Part shown: positions 54,531-63,258 of the stretch, piece by piece
Numbering within the stretch: the first letter of the stretch is position 1
Layout: each line of letters starts with the position of its first letter
NCBI RefSeq assembly: GCF_003867015.1
Contig: NZ_CP032548.1
Span: forward strand, 62,001 to 126,000
Direction of reading: 5' to 3'
Source of the DNA: Tenacibaculum singaporense
Lineage (GTDB): Bacteria; Bacteroidota; Bacteroidia; Flavobacteriales; Flavobacteriaceae
Length of the DNA stretch: 64,000 nucleotides
The notes under the pieces: generated by a model
Database searches by the model: none
Seen by the model: only the letters and a program-made list of their open reading frames with translations
Told to the model about the DNA's origin: nothing
Program-made: the position numbers and the translations under genes

Positions 54531-55114
54531 GTTAATCCGTAAATTATAAATAAATTCATTATGATAATTAATATATGTAAAACAAAAAACAAATCCCTAT
54601 CAATCATATATTTATAAAAGGTAAAAAAAGGTATTGATGACATATAAAATATCAGAAAACCCACACTTACCCAAAAAGATGGTAGTTTTTTATAGTTTAA
54701 TATTTTATCTGATAATAACAACTCTCTCAGATATAATAATATATATATGCTTACAAGTAAATTTCCAAAAATTATTAAATAAGGAAATAATTCTCTTCTA
54801 AAAAAAATGGCTATCCAAAAAAGGGTGTACCCTATCCCAAAGAAATAAAACACCTTTTTCTTTTTTCTATCTTTAATAATATTCAAATAAATTATAGACA
54901 CAAGAAAAAATGCTATAAATACATACAAATGGTAGTAATTTAAACTTGATCCTCCTTTAGACTTAACATAGTTTGCATAAACTTCAGTAACTGCCGTCAT
55001 CCCTAAAAACAACATTAACAAGAACAAAAACTTTGTTTTATATTTGTTGTATATAAATACACTAAGAGCTGCTGCTCCAGATTGCAAAAAAAGAATAAAA
55101 AAATCAAGTTTCAT
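54503..55114 (-). CDS. Multi-pass membrane protein, candidate sensor partner of the kinase
   Basis: 203 residues with about seven helices and no known family. It begins 10 nt after the lipoprotein gene and overlaps the kinase by 28 nt. The tight coupling suggests that it provides the signal-input module missing in the kinase. Confidence 0.72.
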   Translation of the reverse strand: MKLDFFILFLQSGAAALSVFIYNKYKTKFLFLLMLFLGMTAVTEVYANYVKSKGGSSLNYYHLYVFIAFFLVSIIYLNIIKDRKKKKVFYFFGIGYTLFWIAIFFRRELFPYLIIFGNLLVSIYILLYLRELLLSDKILNYKKLPSFWVSVGFLIFYMSSIPFFTFYKYMIDRDLFFVLHILIIIMNLFIIYGLTCSEKEVKY

Positions 55115-55124
55115 TTATAAAGTA

Positions 55125-55817
55125 TTAATGAGGTGGCGCTAACTGACCAAGGTTTCCTGCTCCACTTAATAACTCATCATCTTGAGGTGAAGCAAACATA
55201 AATCCTGCTTTATTTTCTCTCACAGTTTTGAATCTATAATTGTAATCATCTCTCTTTCCCTTCTCAAACTCTTCTCTTGTATTATATATCCATTTATACC
55301 CATGCTTTTCTAGCATTTCTTTAAACGTTACTAATTTTCCTTGTTTTGCAGATTGTACAGGGTCAAAAGCTATTTGCTTTCCATCAATTGTAGTTGTAGG
55401 AATATAAATTAAGCTACTGTAGTTTTTTCCAGTATCATTATGATTTTCTTTAGCTGTAGAAATAAAACTAATTCCCGTAATTTTAATTTTTGATTTTTTA
55501 CTCAAATTTTCTACGTGTCCCAAGTACTTTTTGAACTGTACAAAATCAAATGTATTAGCACGTGTATCTTCATACCCTAAAGCTTCTTCTAGTGGAGCAA
55601 TTCTTGTTCTATCATAACTTGATAGCATTTGAATAACTTCCTTGTAGTTTAGCATTTCTTTTGTTCTTCCTTCATCAGAATAACAAAAAGTACCTTCTGG
55701 CACTTGAGACTGCCAATCATCACAATCACATTTATTGCCATTTATCTTATCGCATGAAATAGCAAAACTCATTACAAGAGTTAATAATAATAATTTAAGT
55801 CGGTTAGTGTTTTTCAT
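55125..55817 (-). CDS. Uncharacterised lipoprotein of the signalling operon
   Basis: 230 residues from ATG 55817; the longer frame is rejected because the signal peptide (LLLLTLVMSFAISC, lipobox Cys) starts here. The mature part has a CDCDD turn, a hydrophilic helical centre and a short tail LLSGAGNLGQLAPPH. It is not a family I recognise. It starts the operon lipoprotein-7TM-kinase-regulator and may sense the envelope signal. Confidence 0.75.
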   Translation of the reverse strand: MKNTNRLKLLLLTLVMSFAISCDKINGNKCDCDDWQSQVPEGTFCYSDEGRTKEMLNYKEVIQMLSSYDRTRIAPLEEALGYEDTRANTFDFVQFKKYLGHVENLSKKSKIKITGISFISTAKENHNDTGKNYSSLIYIPTTTIDGKQIAFDPVQSAKQGKLVTFKEMLEKHGYKWIYNTREEFEKGKRDDYNYRFKTVRENKAGFMFASPQDDELLSGAGNLGQLAPPH

Positions 55818-56051
55818 AATAAAATTGATTTTTTGATTTTCTAAATATAAAGGCTTATTTCTTAATAAAAAAAACAGAATCGTACAGAAACCTTTTAAAA
55901 CCTGAGTTATCAACTGGTTACTTAACCTTCTACAACCCACAAACAGGAAAAACCCCTTACCTCTACAAATGTTTTAACTATTCATTTTTCATGGCATATA
56001 CTCTTGTTTTTTTATGAAGCTTTTAAGAAGACTTTTTATTACTTTTACCTT

Positions 56052-56456
56052 ATGAACAAAATTGAACATATTGGTATAGCCGTTAAAGATTTAGAAAAAT
56101 CTAACTCGTTATTTGCTTCTCTTTTTGGAGAATCACATTATAAAATTGAAGAAGTTGCTAGCGAAGGTGTAAAAACTTCATTTTTTAAATCTGGCCCTAA
56201 TAAAATTGAATTATTAGAAGCTACGAAACCTGACAGCCCTATAGCCAAGTTTATAGAAAAAAAGGGAGAAGGAATTCATCACATTGCTTTTGCTGTTGAT
56301 AACATAAAAGAAGAAATTAAACGTTTACAAGGTGAAGGTTTTACAGTTTTGAATGAAACTCCTAAAAAAGGAGCCGATAATAAACTAGTAGCTTTTTTAC
56401 ATCCTAAAACTACCAATGGTGTACTTATTGAGTTATGCCAAGAGATAGAAGAATAG
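56052..56456 (+). CDS. mce: Methylmalonyl-CoA epimerase
   Basis: 134-residue VOC-fold enzyme interconverting (R)- and (S)-methylmalonyl-CoA. It shows KIEHIGIAVKDLEKS, the NKIELLE metal-ligand strand, GEGIHHIAFAVDNI and GVLIELCQ. ATG 56052 is used; the longer frame adds a non-conserved stretch. Confidence 0.93.
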   Translation: MNKIEHIGIAVKDLEKSNSLFASLFGESHYKIEEVASEGVKTSFFKSGPNKIELLEATKPDSPIAKFIEKKGEGIHHIAFAVDNIKEEIKRLQGEGFTVLNETPKKGADNKLVAFLHPKTTNGVLIELCQEIEE

Positions 56457-56514
56457 GAAGTATTTAAAAATTAAATATTTGTATCTTGCAACGCCTTAAA
56501 ATCAGTATTTACTA

Positions 56515-57393
56515 ATGACAACCTCTTTTGATTCTTTTCAAAAACGCCGATTACAATCTTCATACATATCAGTAGTAGTAAGTATTGCACTTGTACTTTT
56601 TATGATTGGTGTTTTAGGTCTAGTCCTTTTAAAATCAACAAAAGTTGCAAATCATTTTAAGGAGAAAGTAGTTATGACCCTTTTCTTAAAAGATGAAGTT
56701 GCTGATAAAAATATTAAGAGTCTTAAAGAGTCTATTAAAAAAGAAGAGTTTGTTAATAAGGTAGTTTATATTTCTAAAGAAGACGCTGCCAAAGAGTATA
56801 AAAAAGATTTAGGTGAAGATTTTTTACAGTTTTTAGGAGATAATCCGTTAAAAAACGGAATAGACATTTATCTAAAAGCTGATTACGTAACTCCTGAAAA
56901 AATGAGTGAGCTTGAAAAATCTTTTGATAAAAACAAATTTGTAGCCGAAGTAAGTTACGACAAACCGTTAGTACAATTACTTACCAAAAATATTCAACGT
57001 ATTAGTTTTTGGCTCTTAGTATTAAGTGGTTTTTTCGGGTTGGTTGCTATTATTTTAATAAACAGTTCTATCCGATTATCGATTTATTCAAAACGATTCA
57101 ATATAAAAACCATGCAAATGGTGGGTGCCACAAAAAGCTTTATTCGCAAACCTTTTATTTGGCAAAGTATAAAACTAGGATTATTAGGAGCTTTTATAGC
57201 AATAAGCGGATTAGGTATTTTAATTTATTATGTAGACAAATACATTCCTACATTAGAGCTACTTACAGATTACGTTGCTTTAGGGTATGTAGCTGGGGGA
57301 GTTATATTGGTTGCATTTTTTATTACGTGGATTAGTACCTTCTTTGCTACACAACGATTCTTAAATTTACAAACTAACGATTTGTATTACTAA
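56515..57393 (+). CDS. ftsX: Cell division protein FtsX
   Basis: 292-residue permease-like division protein that with FtsE activates peptidoglycan hydrolases. First helix VVVSIALVLFMIGVLGLVLL, a periplasmic domain (MTLFLKDEVADK...), then three helices with the INSSIRLSIYSKRFNIKTMQMVGATKSFI motif. It starts ftsX-DUF3098-uppP-truB. Confidence 0.95.
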   Translation: MTTSFDSFQKRRLQSSYISVVVSIALVLFMIGVLGLVLLKSTKVANHFKEKVVMTLFLKDEVADKNIKSLKESIKKEEFVNKVVYISKEDAAKEYKKDLGEDFLQFLGDNPLKNGIDIYLKADYVTPEKMSELEKSFDKNKFVAEVSYDKPLVQLLTKNIQRISFWLLVLSGFFGLVAIILINSSIRLSIYSKRFNIKTMQMVGATKSFIRKPFIWQSIKLGLLGAFIAISGLGILIYYVDKYIPTLELLTDYVALGYVAGGVILVAFFITWISTFFATQRFLNLQTNDLYY

Positions 57394-57400
57394 AATATTT

Positions 57401-57643
57401 ATGAAAAAAGACAATTCACCAAAACAGGAATTTCTATTCGGTAAACGAAACTATATCATTATGCTTATTGGTATCGCTGTAATTGCCTTAGGATTTATTT
57501 TAATGGCAGGTGGCGGTAGTGATGATCCTAATGTGTTTAATCCAGAAATATATAGTTGGCGTAGAATTCGTTTAGCTCCTACCTTAGTAATTATCGGATT
57601 AGGTATAGAAATTTATGCTATTTTTGCCAATCCTAAAAAATAA
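57401..57643 (+). CDS. DUF3098 small membrane protein
   Basis: 80 residues with two helices (IIMLIGIAVIALGFILM, LAPTLVIIGLGIEIYAIF) and the family motif GGGSDDPNVFNPEIYSWRRI between. The family always lies between ftsX and uppP in Bacteroidota. Function unknown; likely cell-envelope related. Confidence 0.9.
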   Translation: MKKDNSPKQEFLFGKRNYIIMLIGIAVIALGFILMAGGGSDDPNVFNPEIYSWRRIRLAPTLVIIGLGIEIYAIFANPKK

Positions 57644-57645
57644 GC

Positions 57646-58440
57646 ATGGATTTATTAGAAGCAATTATCCTTGGAATTATCCAGGGTCTTACTGAATTTT
57701 TACCTGTATCCTCTAGTGGTCATTTAGAATTAGCAAAAGCTTTATTTGGAGACACTTCTGTGCCTCAAGAGAGCTTAACTTTCACCGTAGTTTTACATGC
57801 TGCAACAGCATTAAGTACTGTCGTAGTGTTTAGAAAGGAAATTGCTGAGATTTTTAGAGGTTTATTTCAATTTAAATGGAATGAAGAAATGCAGTTTTCT
57901 GTAAAAATTGTGCTGTCTATGATTCCTGCTGTGGTAATTGGTTTAGCCTTTGAAAAAGAATTGGAAAGTTTTTTTGGAGGAAAAGTTTTATTAGTAGGTT
58001 TTATGCTTTTAGTAACTGCTGTGTTGCTTTTATTGGCTGATAAAGCTAAGAACACTAACAAAAGTGTTTCTTTTAAAAGCTCAGTTATCATAGGAATCTC
58101 TCAAGCAATTGCCATGTTACCTGGAATTTCACGTTCAGGAGCTACTATTTCAACATCTGTATTATTAGGTGTAGACCGAACTAAAGCGGCTCGTTTTTCA
58201 TTTTTAATGGTGGTACCTTTAATTTTAGGAAAAGTTGCTAAAGATATTTTAAGTGGAGATATTAACTTTCAAAGCTCAGAGATCGTTCCATTATCTGCTG
58301 GATTTGTTGCTGCTTTTATCTCTGGATTATTAGCGTGTACTTGGATGATAGCCTTAGTTAAAAAGAGTAAATTATCATACTTCTCATTATACTGCGCTAT
58401 TGTAGGTTTAATTGCCATTGGCTACTCTTTATTTTTCTAG
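57646..58440 (+). CDS. uppP: Undecaprenyl-diphosphatase
   Basis: 264-residue polytopic enzyme recycling the cell-wall lipid carrier. The active-site motifs are QGLTEFLPVSSSGHLE and LPGISRSGATIS. The stop is followed directly by truB. Confidence 0.96.
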   Translation: MDLLEAIILGIIQGLTEFLPVSSSGHLELAKALFGDTSVPQESLTFTVVLHAATALSTVVVFRKEIAEIFRGLFQFKWNEEMQFSVKIVLSMIPAVVIGLAFEKELESFFGGKVLLVGFMLLVTAVLLLLADKAKNTNKSVSFKSSVIIGISQAIAMLPGISRSGATISTSVLLGVDRTKAARFSFLMVVPLILGKVAKDILSGDINFQSSEIVPLSAGFVAAFISGLLACTWMIALVKKSKLSYFSLYCAIVGLIAIGYSLFF

Positions 58441-59124
58441 ATGACTGCAGAAGATTACAAAAACGGACAGGTTTTACTAATTGATAAACCTTTAGAGTGG
58501 ACTTCCTTTCAAGTAGTGAATAAACTTCGCTGGCATATTCGTAAGCATTTTAATATCAAAAAAATTAAAGTGGGACATGCTGGAACTCTTGATCCTTTAG
58601 CTACTGGCTTGTTAATTATTTGTACTGGAAAACAAACCAAAAACATTAACGAATATCAAGGGCAAGTAAAAGAATACACAGGTACGTTTGTTGTGGGTGC
58701 TACCACACCTAGTTATGATTTAGAAACTGAAATTAACGAAACATTCCCTACAGAGCATATAACAGAAGAGTTACTACACAAAACTACAGAGCAGTTTATT
58801 GGTAAAATTCAGCAAAAACCACCAATTTTTTCAGCTATTAAAAAAGACGGAAAGCGCTTGTATGAATTAGCTCGCAAAGGTGAAACTACTGAAATTAAGG
58901 CTCGCGAAGTGGAAATCAACGAATTTGAAATTACCAAAATTGATTTACCAAACGTAGAATTTAGAATTGTGTGCAGTAAAGGAACTTATATTCGCTCTAT
59001 TGCCAACGATTATGGGGAAGTGTTAAATTCTGGAGCACATTTATCTGTTTTAAGAAGAACCAAGATTGGAGATTTTTCTGTAGATAATGCATTGAGTGTT
59101 GATGAGTTTATCAATAGCCTATAA
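58441..59124 (+). CDS. truB: tRNA pseudouridine-55 synthase
   Basis: 227-residue TruB. Motifs: LLIDKPLEWTSFQVVNKLR, catalytic Asp in VGHAGTLDPLATGLL, YTGTFVVGATT, IQQKPPIFSAIKKDGKRLYELAR, CSKGTYIRSIA. It follows uppP with no gap and converges with the next gene by 6 nt. Confidence 0.97.
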   Translation: MTAEDYKNGQVLLIDKPLEWTSFQVVNKLRWHIRKHFNIKKIKVGHAGTLDPLATGLLIICTGKQTKNINEYQGQVKEYTGTFVVGATTPSYDLETEINETFPTEHITEELLHKTTEQFIGKIQQKPPIFSAIKKDGKRLYELARKGETTEIKAREVEINEFEITKIDLPNVEFRIVCSKGTYIRSIANDYGEVLNSGAHLSVLRRTKIGDFSVDNALSVDEFINSL

Positions 59125-59598
59125 AAATCTACTATACCAACTTTCTGTAATTGGCACTTCCCAATAATTTTCTAATTCTACTTTAGTTTGTACTAAATTA
59201 TCAAAAACTATTGTTTTAGCGGATACAGACTTGTTTTTAAGCAACTTTTTAAACTCTTTGACGTCTTTGTACTGAATAAATTCTCCTTGCTTAAAACACA
59301 CATTCATTTTATCTAACAACTCCACTTCATATTCCTTTTGTAGTTGTAAAATAAATGCTACTTGTTTATCAATATCTGCATTCGTTAATACTGAACCTTC
59401 TTCAACAGAAAAAATAATGAAACGATTGTATTTCAATTCAAAAGAAACTTTGAAATCAGTATCTTCAGGCTTCCACTCTTCTACAAAATGGTGTAATTTT
59501 TCTTTCAGCCCGTCAATTTCTTGTGGGTAAAATTTTCGACTTGATGGGTATACCCAAACTTTTGCCTCTTCTGATAAACTACTGAATTCTACAAACAT
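59119..59598 (-). CDS. Bacteroidota-conserved hypothetical protein
   Basis: 159-residue soluble protein with an alpha/beta pattern (VEFSSLSEEAKVWVYPSSRKF, FSVEEG, a C-terminal ENYWEVPITESWY). Relatives are often labelled ABC transporter ATPase, but no Walker A is visible, so that label is not supported. It has its own promoter. Confidence 0.8.
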   Translation of the reverse strand: MFVEFSSLSEEAKVWVYPSSRKFYPQEIDGLKEKLHHFVEEWKPEDTDFKVSFELKYNRFIIFSVEEGSVLTNADIDKQVAFILQLQKEYEVELLDKMNVCFKQGEFIQYKDVKEFKKLLKNKSVSAKTIVFDNLVQTKVELENYWEVPITESWYSRFL

Positions 59599-59616
59599 AT
59601 TTATTCATTATGAGCG

Positions 59617-59624
59617 CAAAGATA
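59617..59624 (-). promoter_or_regulatory. -7 element of the 159-residue gene
   Basis: Minus strand TATCTTTG followed by CGCTC, 18 nt before the start codon at 59598. TTG lies 23 nt upstream, in the preceding terminator. Confidence 0.5.
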
Positions 59625-59636
59625 CAGAAAACAATT

Positions 59637-59663
59637 CCCCTTTTTGACAAAAACAAAAAGGGG
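59637..59663 (-). terminator. Hairpin terminator after the thioredoxin-like gene
   Basis: CCCCTTTTTG, loop of 7 nt, CAAAAAGGGG. Downstream on the minus strand is AATTGTTTT, a moderate U-run. Confidence 0.65.
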
Positions 59664-59689
59664 AGTTTCTAGTTATTTTATATGTTTTA

Positions 59690-60280
59690 TTATTGAAGCA
59701 TTGACACTATATCTTCTTGTGTATTTTCTCCTTTATTTTTATTGTACCAAACTTGTAAATCTGTTTTAAAATCAGCATCTAAACTACCATGTTTCTCTTT
59801 ATAATCAACAACCATTTTAGTTGCTATGGTAGGTCTTGGTCCCCACGTATTGATTACTTCATTCTCTTTATTTAAAGCAATTAATTTAGGAATTGATCTT
59901 CCCCCATTCGTTAAAAATTCGTCCATTAATTCTAAGTTTTCATCTCGTAAAACTAGTTTTAAATTAATGTTTGGATTTTCTTCTGCTATTTTATTTATTA
60001 CCGGTAGGTTTTGTGCTGCATCACCACACCATCCTTCAGTTAACACTAACCAAGTTTGCGGTTCTTTTACATCTTTAATTTTAGCAAGTGTTTCTTCGGT
60101 TAATTTTACCGTTTTGTCTAAACGCTTCATACGTTTATCATTTAACTTACTATAGTTTAATAAATCATCTGATTGATTAGGTCCTGTAGATTTTCCTTGT
60201 GCTATTAAGTCACTTACTAAATCTCTATATTCACTGTAAGAGAATGCCTTTTCTAAGCTATTTTGAATAATTTTTTTCAT
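59690..60280 (-). CDS. Thioredoxin-like protein with WCGD motif
   Basis: 196-residue cytoplasmic thioredoxin-fold protein (Thioredoxin_9-type). It shows VLTEGWCGDAAQNLPVI, KLVLRDENLELMDEFLTNGGRSIPKLIAL. The usual second Cys is Asp/Ala. A -7 element TACTTTTG (60307-60300) and a perfect dyad upstream suggest specific control. Confidence 0.88.
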   Translation of the reverse strand: MKKIIQNSLEKAFSYSEYRDLVSDLIAQGKSTGPNQSDDLLNYSKLNDKRMKRLDKTVKLTEETLAKIKDVKEPQTWLVLTEGWCGDAAQNLPVINKIAEENPNINLKLVLRDENLELMDEFLTNGGRSIPKLIALNKENEVINTWGPRPTIATKMVVDYKEKHGSLDADFKTDLQVWYNKNKGENTQEDIVSMLQ

Positions 60281-60299
60281 CGTAAATGTATTGTTATTA

Positions 60300-60339
60300 C
60301 AAAAGTATTTTATCTATAATAAATCTTAGGTAACCTAAG
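60300..60339 (-). promoter_or_regulatory. Promoter with palindromic operator of the thioredoxin-like gene
   Basis: TACTTTTG (60307-60300) on the minus strand. 17 nt upstream, at the -33 place, is CTTAGGT-A-ACCTAAG (60325-60339), a perfect 15-nt dyad. It probably binds a dimeric regulator. Confidence 0.55.
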
Positions 60340-60391
60340 TTACAATTCATTATAAAACTTGAATAACATAGACGAAAACATAGATACAACC

Positions 60392-61357
60392 TTACACTTT
60401 TGCTGACTCTTCAGTCTTAGCTTGTAAATTGGTAATAATATCTTTAGTCATAGAAGCTAAGTCAAACTTATGCCTCCATCCCCAATCTTTTCTTGCTGCT
60501 GAATCATCAATTACTTGAGGCCAACTATCAGCAATCGCTTGTCTAAAATCTGGATTATACGTTATGGTAAATTCTGGAATGTATTTTTTAATTTCAGTCG
60601 CTATTTCAGCTGGTGTAAAACTAATTGCCGCTAAGTTATATGAAGTTCTTGTTTTAATATTTTCTTCATCTGCTTGCATTAACTGGATAGTTGCATTGAT
60701 AGCATCGTCCATATACATCATTGGTAGACGTGTATTTTCTGACAAAAAGCACTCAAAAGTTCCTTTTTTCAAAGCATCAAAATAAATATCAACAGCATAA
60801 TCAGTAGTTCCTCCACCTGGTAACGTTTTCCAGCTTATAATTCCTGGATAACGAATGCTTCGTACATCAACCCCATATTTATCGTGGTAATAATTACACC
60901 AGTGTTCTCCTGCTACTTTACTTATTCCATAAACCGTAGAAGGTTCCATAATGGTTTGCTGTGGCGTATTCATTTTTGGTGATGTTGGTCCAAAAGCAGC
61001 CATTGAACTAGGCCAATATATTTTTTGAATATGCTTTTCTTTTGCCAACTCTAACACCGCTAATAACGAAGTCATGTTTAAATCCCAACCTTTTAATGGA
61101 TATTTTTCTGCAGTTGCTGATAACATTGCAGCCATTAAATATACTTGAGTTACTTTATGTTTTTGAACAACACTTAAAATTTGCTCTTGATTGGTAGCAT
61201 CGATGATTTCAAAAGGTCCTGAATTCATCATTTCTGCATCCCCTTCTCTAATATCGGAAGCTATTACATTATCCGCTCCATAAATAGAACGTAATTTTTG
61301 GGTTAATTCTGTTCCTATTTGCCCGCAAGCTCCTAAAATTAATATCGTTTCACTCAT
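60392..61357 (-). CDS. L-threonine 3-dehydrogenase, SDR type
   Basis: 321 residues, close to the SDR-type threonine dehydrogenase of Flavobacterium frigidimaris. GACGQIGTELTQKLR binds NAD, the ASDIR acidic end follows, and the catalytic YGISK is in EPSTVYGISKVAGEHW. Other family blocks are LMAAMLSATAE, SIRYPGIISW and DFRQAIADSWP. It oxidises L-threonine to 2-amino-3-ketobutyrate. Confidence 0.94.
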   Translation of the reverse strand: MSETILILGACGQIGTELTQKLRSIYGADNVIASDIREGDAEMMNSGPFEIIDATNQEQILSVVQKHKVTQVYLMAAMLSATAEKYPLKGWDLNMTSLLAVLELAKEKHIQKIYWPSSMAAFGPTSPKMNTPQQTIMEPSTVYGISKVAGEHWCNYYHDKYGVDVRSIRYPGIISWKTLPGGGTTDYAVDIYFDALKKGTFECFLSENTRLPMMYMDDAINATIQLMQADEENIKTRTSYNLAAISFTPAEIATEIKKYIPEFTITYNPDFRQAIADSWPQVIDDSAARKDWGWRHKFDLASMTKDIITNLQAKTEESAKV

Positions 61358-61384
61358 TTTAAATTATTCAAAAATAGATGTTTG

Positions 61385-61412
61385 CAAAGTTATTAAATTT
61401 AAGATTTCGCAA
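61385..61412 (-). promoter_or_regulatory. Promoter of the threonine dehydrogenase gene
   Basis: Minus strand TTG (61412-61410), 17 nt, TAACTTTG (61392-61385), 27 nt before the ATG. A second -7-like TATTTTTG (61376-61369) is nearer the gene. Confidence 0.6.
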
Positions 61413-61540
61413 AAAGCATTTGTTCTTTTTTAACTATCTACAAAAGAGACAGCTAATTTACTGATTTCAAACTTCTAATTTAATTCCGTAAAGAATACCA
61501 AGTAAAATATGTACTTTTATCGCTTAATTATTTTATTAAA

Positions 61541-62065
61541 ATGAGTCGTTTTTTATTTGTTATTGCTTCTTTATTTTTTTTAGTTACTTCTTGTAAAAAG
61601 AAGAATGAGCAAAAAGAAGAGTTACCTACTAAAACTGAAATGAATATTTCGGTTAAGCATACTGATTACTCTAAAATAAATGAAAAATACGTTGATGAAA
61701 TTAAACCTTGGAAAGAATACTTTATTGTTGAGGATTTTTTGCAAGAGTTGAAAAACACAACTCCCACTGAAGCTTTAAACAATGCTTTAGAACTAAAAAC
61801 ACTTACAAAACAACTAAAGGACAGTTTAAATATAGAACTCCTTAAAACACCTGCTTTTAAAGCTCGTATTAATGTTTTTGAAAATGAAACTTTACGTTTA
61901 GCAGATATGACCTTTATCCCTGCTATCTCTGCGCAACAGGTTAACAGTCAAGTTGAAAAAATTATGATGCTTTTTAGCAGTGTTAACGATAAGATTAATA
62001 CAGTTTACACTAAGAAGCAATTTGATAGTGAAATAAACCTTGACAGCTTATTTAAGAATCAATAG
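61541..62065 (+). CDS. Uncharacterised lipoprotein
   Basis: 174 residues; signal peptide with lipobox LVTSC (Cys18) and a lysine-rich spacer (KKKNEQKEE). The mature part is helical, with a WKEYFIVEDFLQELKNTTP core and heptad-like ELKTLTKQLKDSL. No family is recognised. It overlaps recX by 14 nt on the other strand. Confidence 0.8.
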   Translation: MSRFLFVIASLFFLVTSCKKKNEQKEELPTKTEMNISVKHTDYSKINEKYVDEIKPWKEYFIVEDFLQELKNTTPTEALNNALELKTLTKQLKDSLNIELLKTPAFKARINVFENETLRLADMTFIPAISAQQVNSQVEKIMMLFSSVNDKINTVYTKKQFDSEINLDSLFKNQ

Positions 62066-62522
62066 TTTTTAAAGCTTCGTAAATTAAATTACTTTCAAAC
62101 CCTCTGTATAAAAGATAGTCAGCAATTTTCTTTTTTCGTTTGAAATGATTGGTTTCTGAGACTGATGTGTTTTTTTTCTCTACCAATTCGTAAAGAGTTT
62201 TGATATACTCTTGTTCATCAATTTCTTTCAAGGCAGATTTTATATTGTAAGCAGAAATTTCTCTGAATTTCAACTCCCTAACAATTCGGTCTTTTCCCCA
62301 CTTTTTTATTCTGAACTTTCCTCTAGCAAAACTTTTGGCAAAGCGTTCTTCATTTAAAAAATTGTGTTCTAGCAAGTGTAATAAAATATGTTCTCTTGCT
62401 TCTGGAATTAAACGGTATTCTTTCAGTTTTCCTTCTACCTCCTTATGACATCGATCTTGATACACACAATACTGCTCAATCTTTCTTTTTATTTCTTCAA
62501 CTGTAAAAACCGGTTTGTTCAT
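62052..62522 (-). CDS. recX: Regulatory protein RecX
   Basis: 156-residue all-helical modulator of RecA filaments. It shows the three-helix repeats with RCHKEVEGKLKEYRL, HNFLNEERFAKSFARGKFRIKKWGKDRI and KKIADYLLYRGFESNLIYEAL. It starts 18 nt after the LytTR regulator, perhaps in the same transcript. Confidence 0.93.
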   Translation of the reverse strand: MNKPVFTVEEIKRKIEQYCVYQDRCHKEVEGKLKEYRLIPEAREHILLHLLEHNFLNEERFAKSFARGKFRIKKWGKDRIVRELKFREISAYNIKSALKEIDEQEYIKTLYELVEKKNTSVSETNHFKRKKKIADYLLYRGFESNLIYEALKTIDS

Positions 62523-62540
62523 AGCACGAAAATATAAATT

Positions 62541-63251
62541 CTATTTCCATTGATTCAAAAAAGAGATTACCTTTTCTTTGTAACTAGCTCCTATTGGAAT
62601 TTCTTTTGAATTTATTTCAATATCGTTAATTGTAAAAGCTGATATTTTAGTCGTATTGATAATATAAGATCTGTGAACTCTTAAAAAATCACTGTTTAAC
62701 TTTTCTTCAAAATCGCTTATCTTATACTTGGTTACAACACGTTTATCATTAACAGTATGAACTTTTACATAATCTTTTAAGCTTTCTATAAATAATATAT
62801 CTCCAATAAAGACTTTGTGGTACTTACTTCCTGATTTCAATAACAAAAACTCTTCTGTATTTTCACTTTCTTGAGTTATAGGTATATCACTCTCCTTTAT
62901 TGACCTCAAAAAACGATCTACTGCTTTAAAAAAACGCTCGAAAGTTATTGGTTTTAATAAATAATCTAGTACTTCCAAATCATAACTTTCAAGTGCGTAA
63001 TCTCTATAAGCCGTTGTGAAAATTGTTTTTGGAGGATTTTTAATTGTTTTTAAAAAGTCTATTCCTGTAATATTTGGCATTTTTATATCTAAAAACAATA
63101 AATCTACTTTTTGAGAGCTTATAACTTCAAATGCTTTCAATGCATTGTCACAGCTCCCTACTACTTCAAGTGCTGGTATTTTTGATATATGATTCTCTAT
63201 TAATTCTCTTGCTAAAGGTTCATCATCAACCACTAAACATTTTACTTTCAT
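62541..63251 (-). CDS. LytTR-family response regulator
   Basis: 236 residues. Receiver domain VVDDEPLARELI, phospho-Asp in LLFLDIKMPNITG, TTAYRDYALES, LLKP. The LytTR DNA-binding domain follows (about 135-236: IESLKDYVKVHT, LRVHRSYIINTTKI). ATG 63251 is used rather than the TTG just before. It pairs with the LytS-like kinase, 7 nt upstream. Confidence 0.95.
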   Translation of the reverse strand: MKVKCLVVDDEPLARELIENHISKIPALEVVGSCDNALKAFEVISSQKVDLLFLDIKMPNITGIDFLKTIKNPPKTIFTTAYRDYALESYDLEVLDYLLKPITFERFFKAVDRFLRSIKESDIPITQESENTEEFLLLKSGSKYHKVFIGDILFIESLKDYVKVHTVNDKRVVTKYKISDFEEKLNSDFLRVHRSYIINTTKISAFTINDIEINSKEIPIGASYKEKVISFLNQWK

Positions 63252-63258
63252 CAACTAC

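Noticed and set aside
57009..57335. 108-codon frame inside ftsX
   Set aside because: Alternative frame of a conserved gene, with Cys/Tyr/Arg-rich composition unlike a real protein.
59119..59598. Label as ABC transporter ATPase
   Set aside because: No Walker A, Walker B or ABC signature is present in the sequence.
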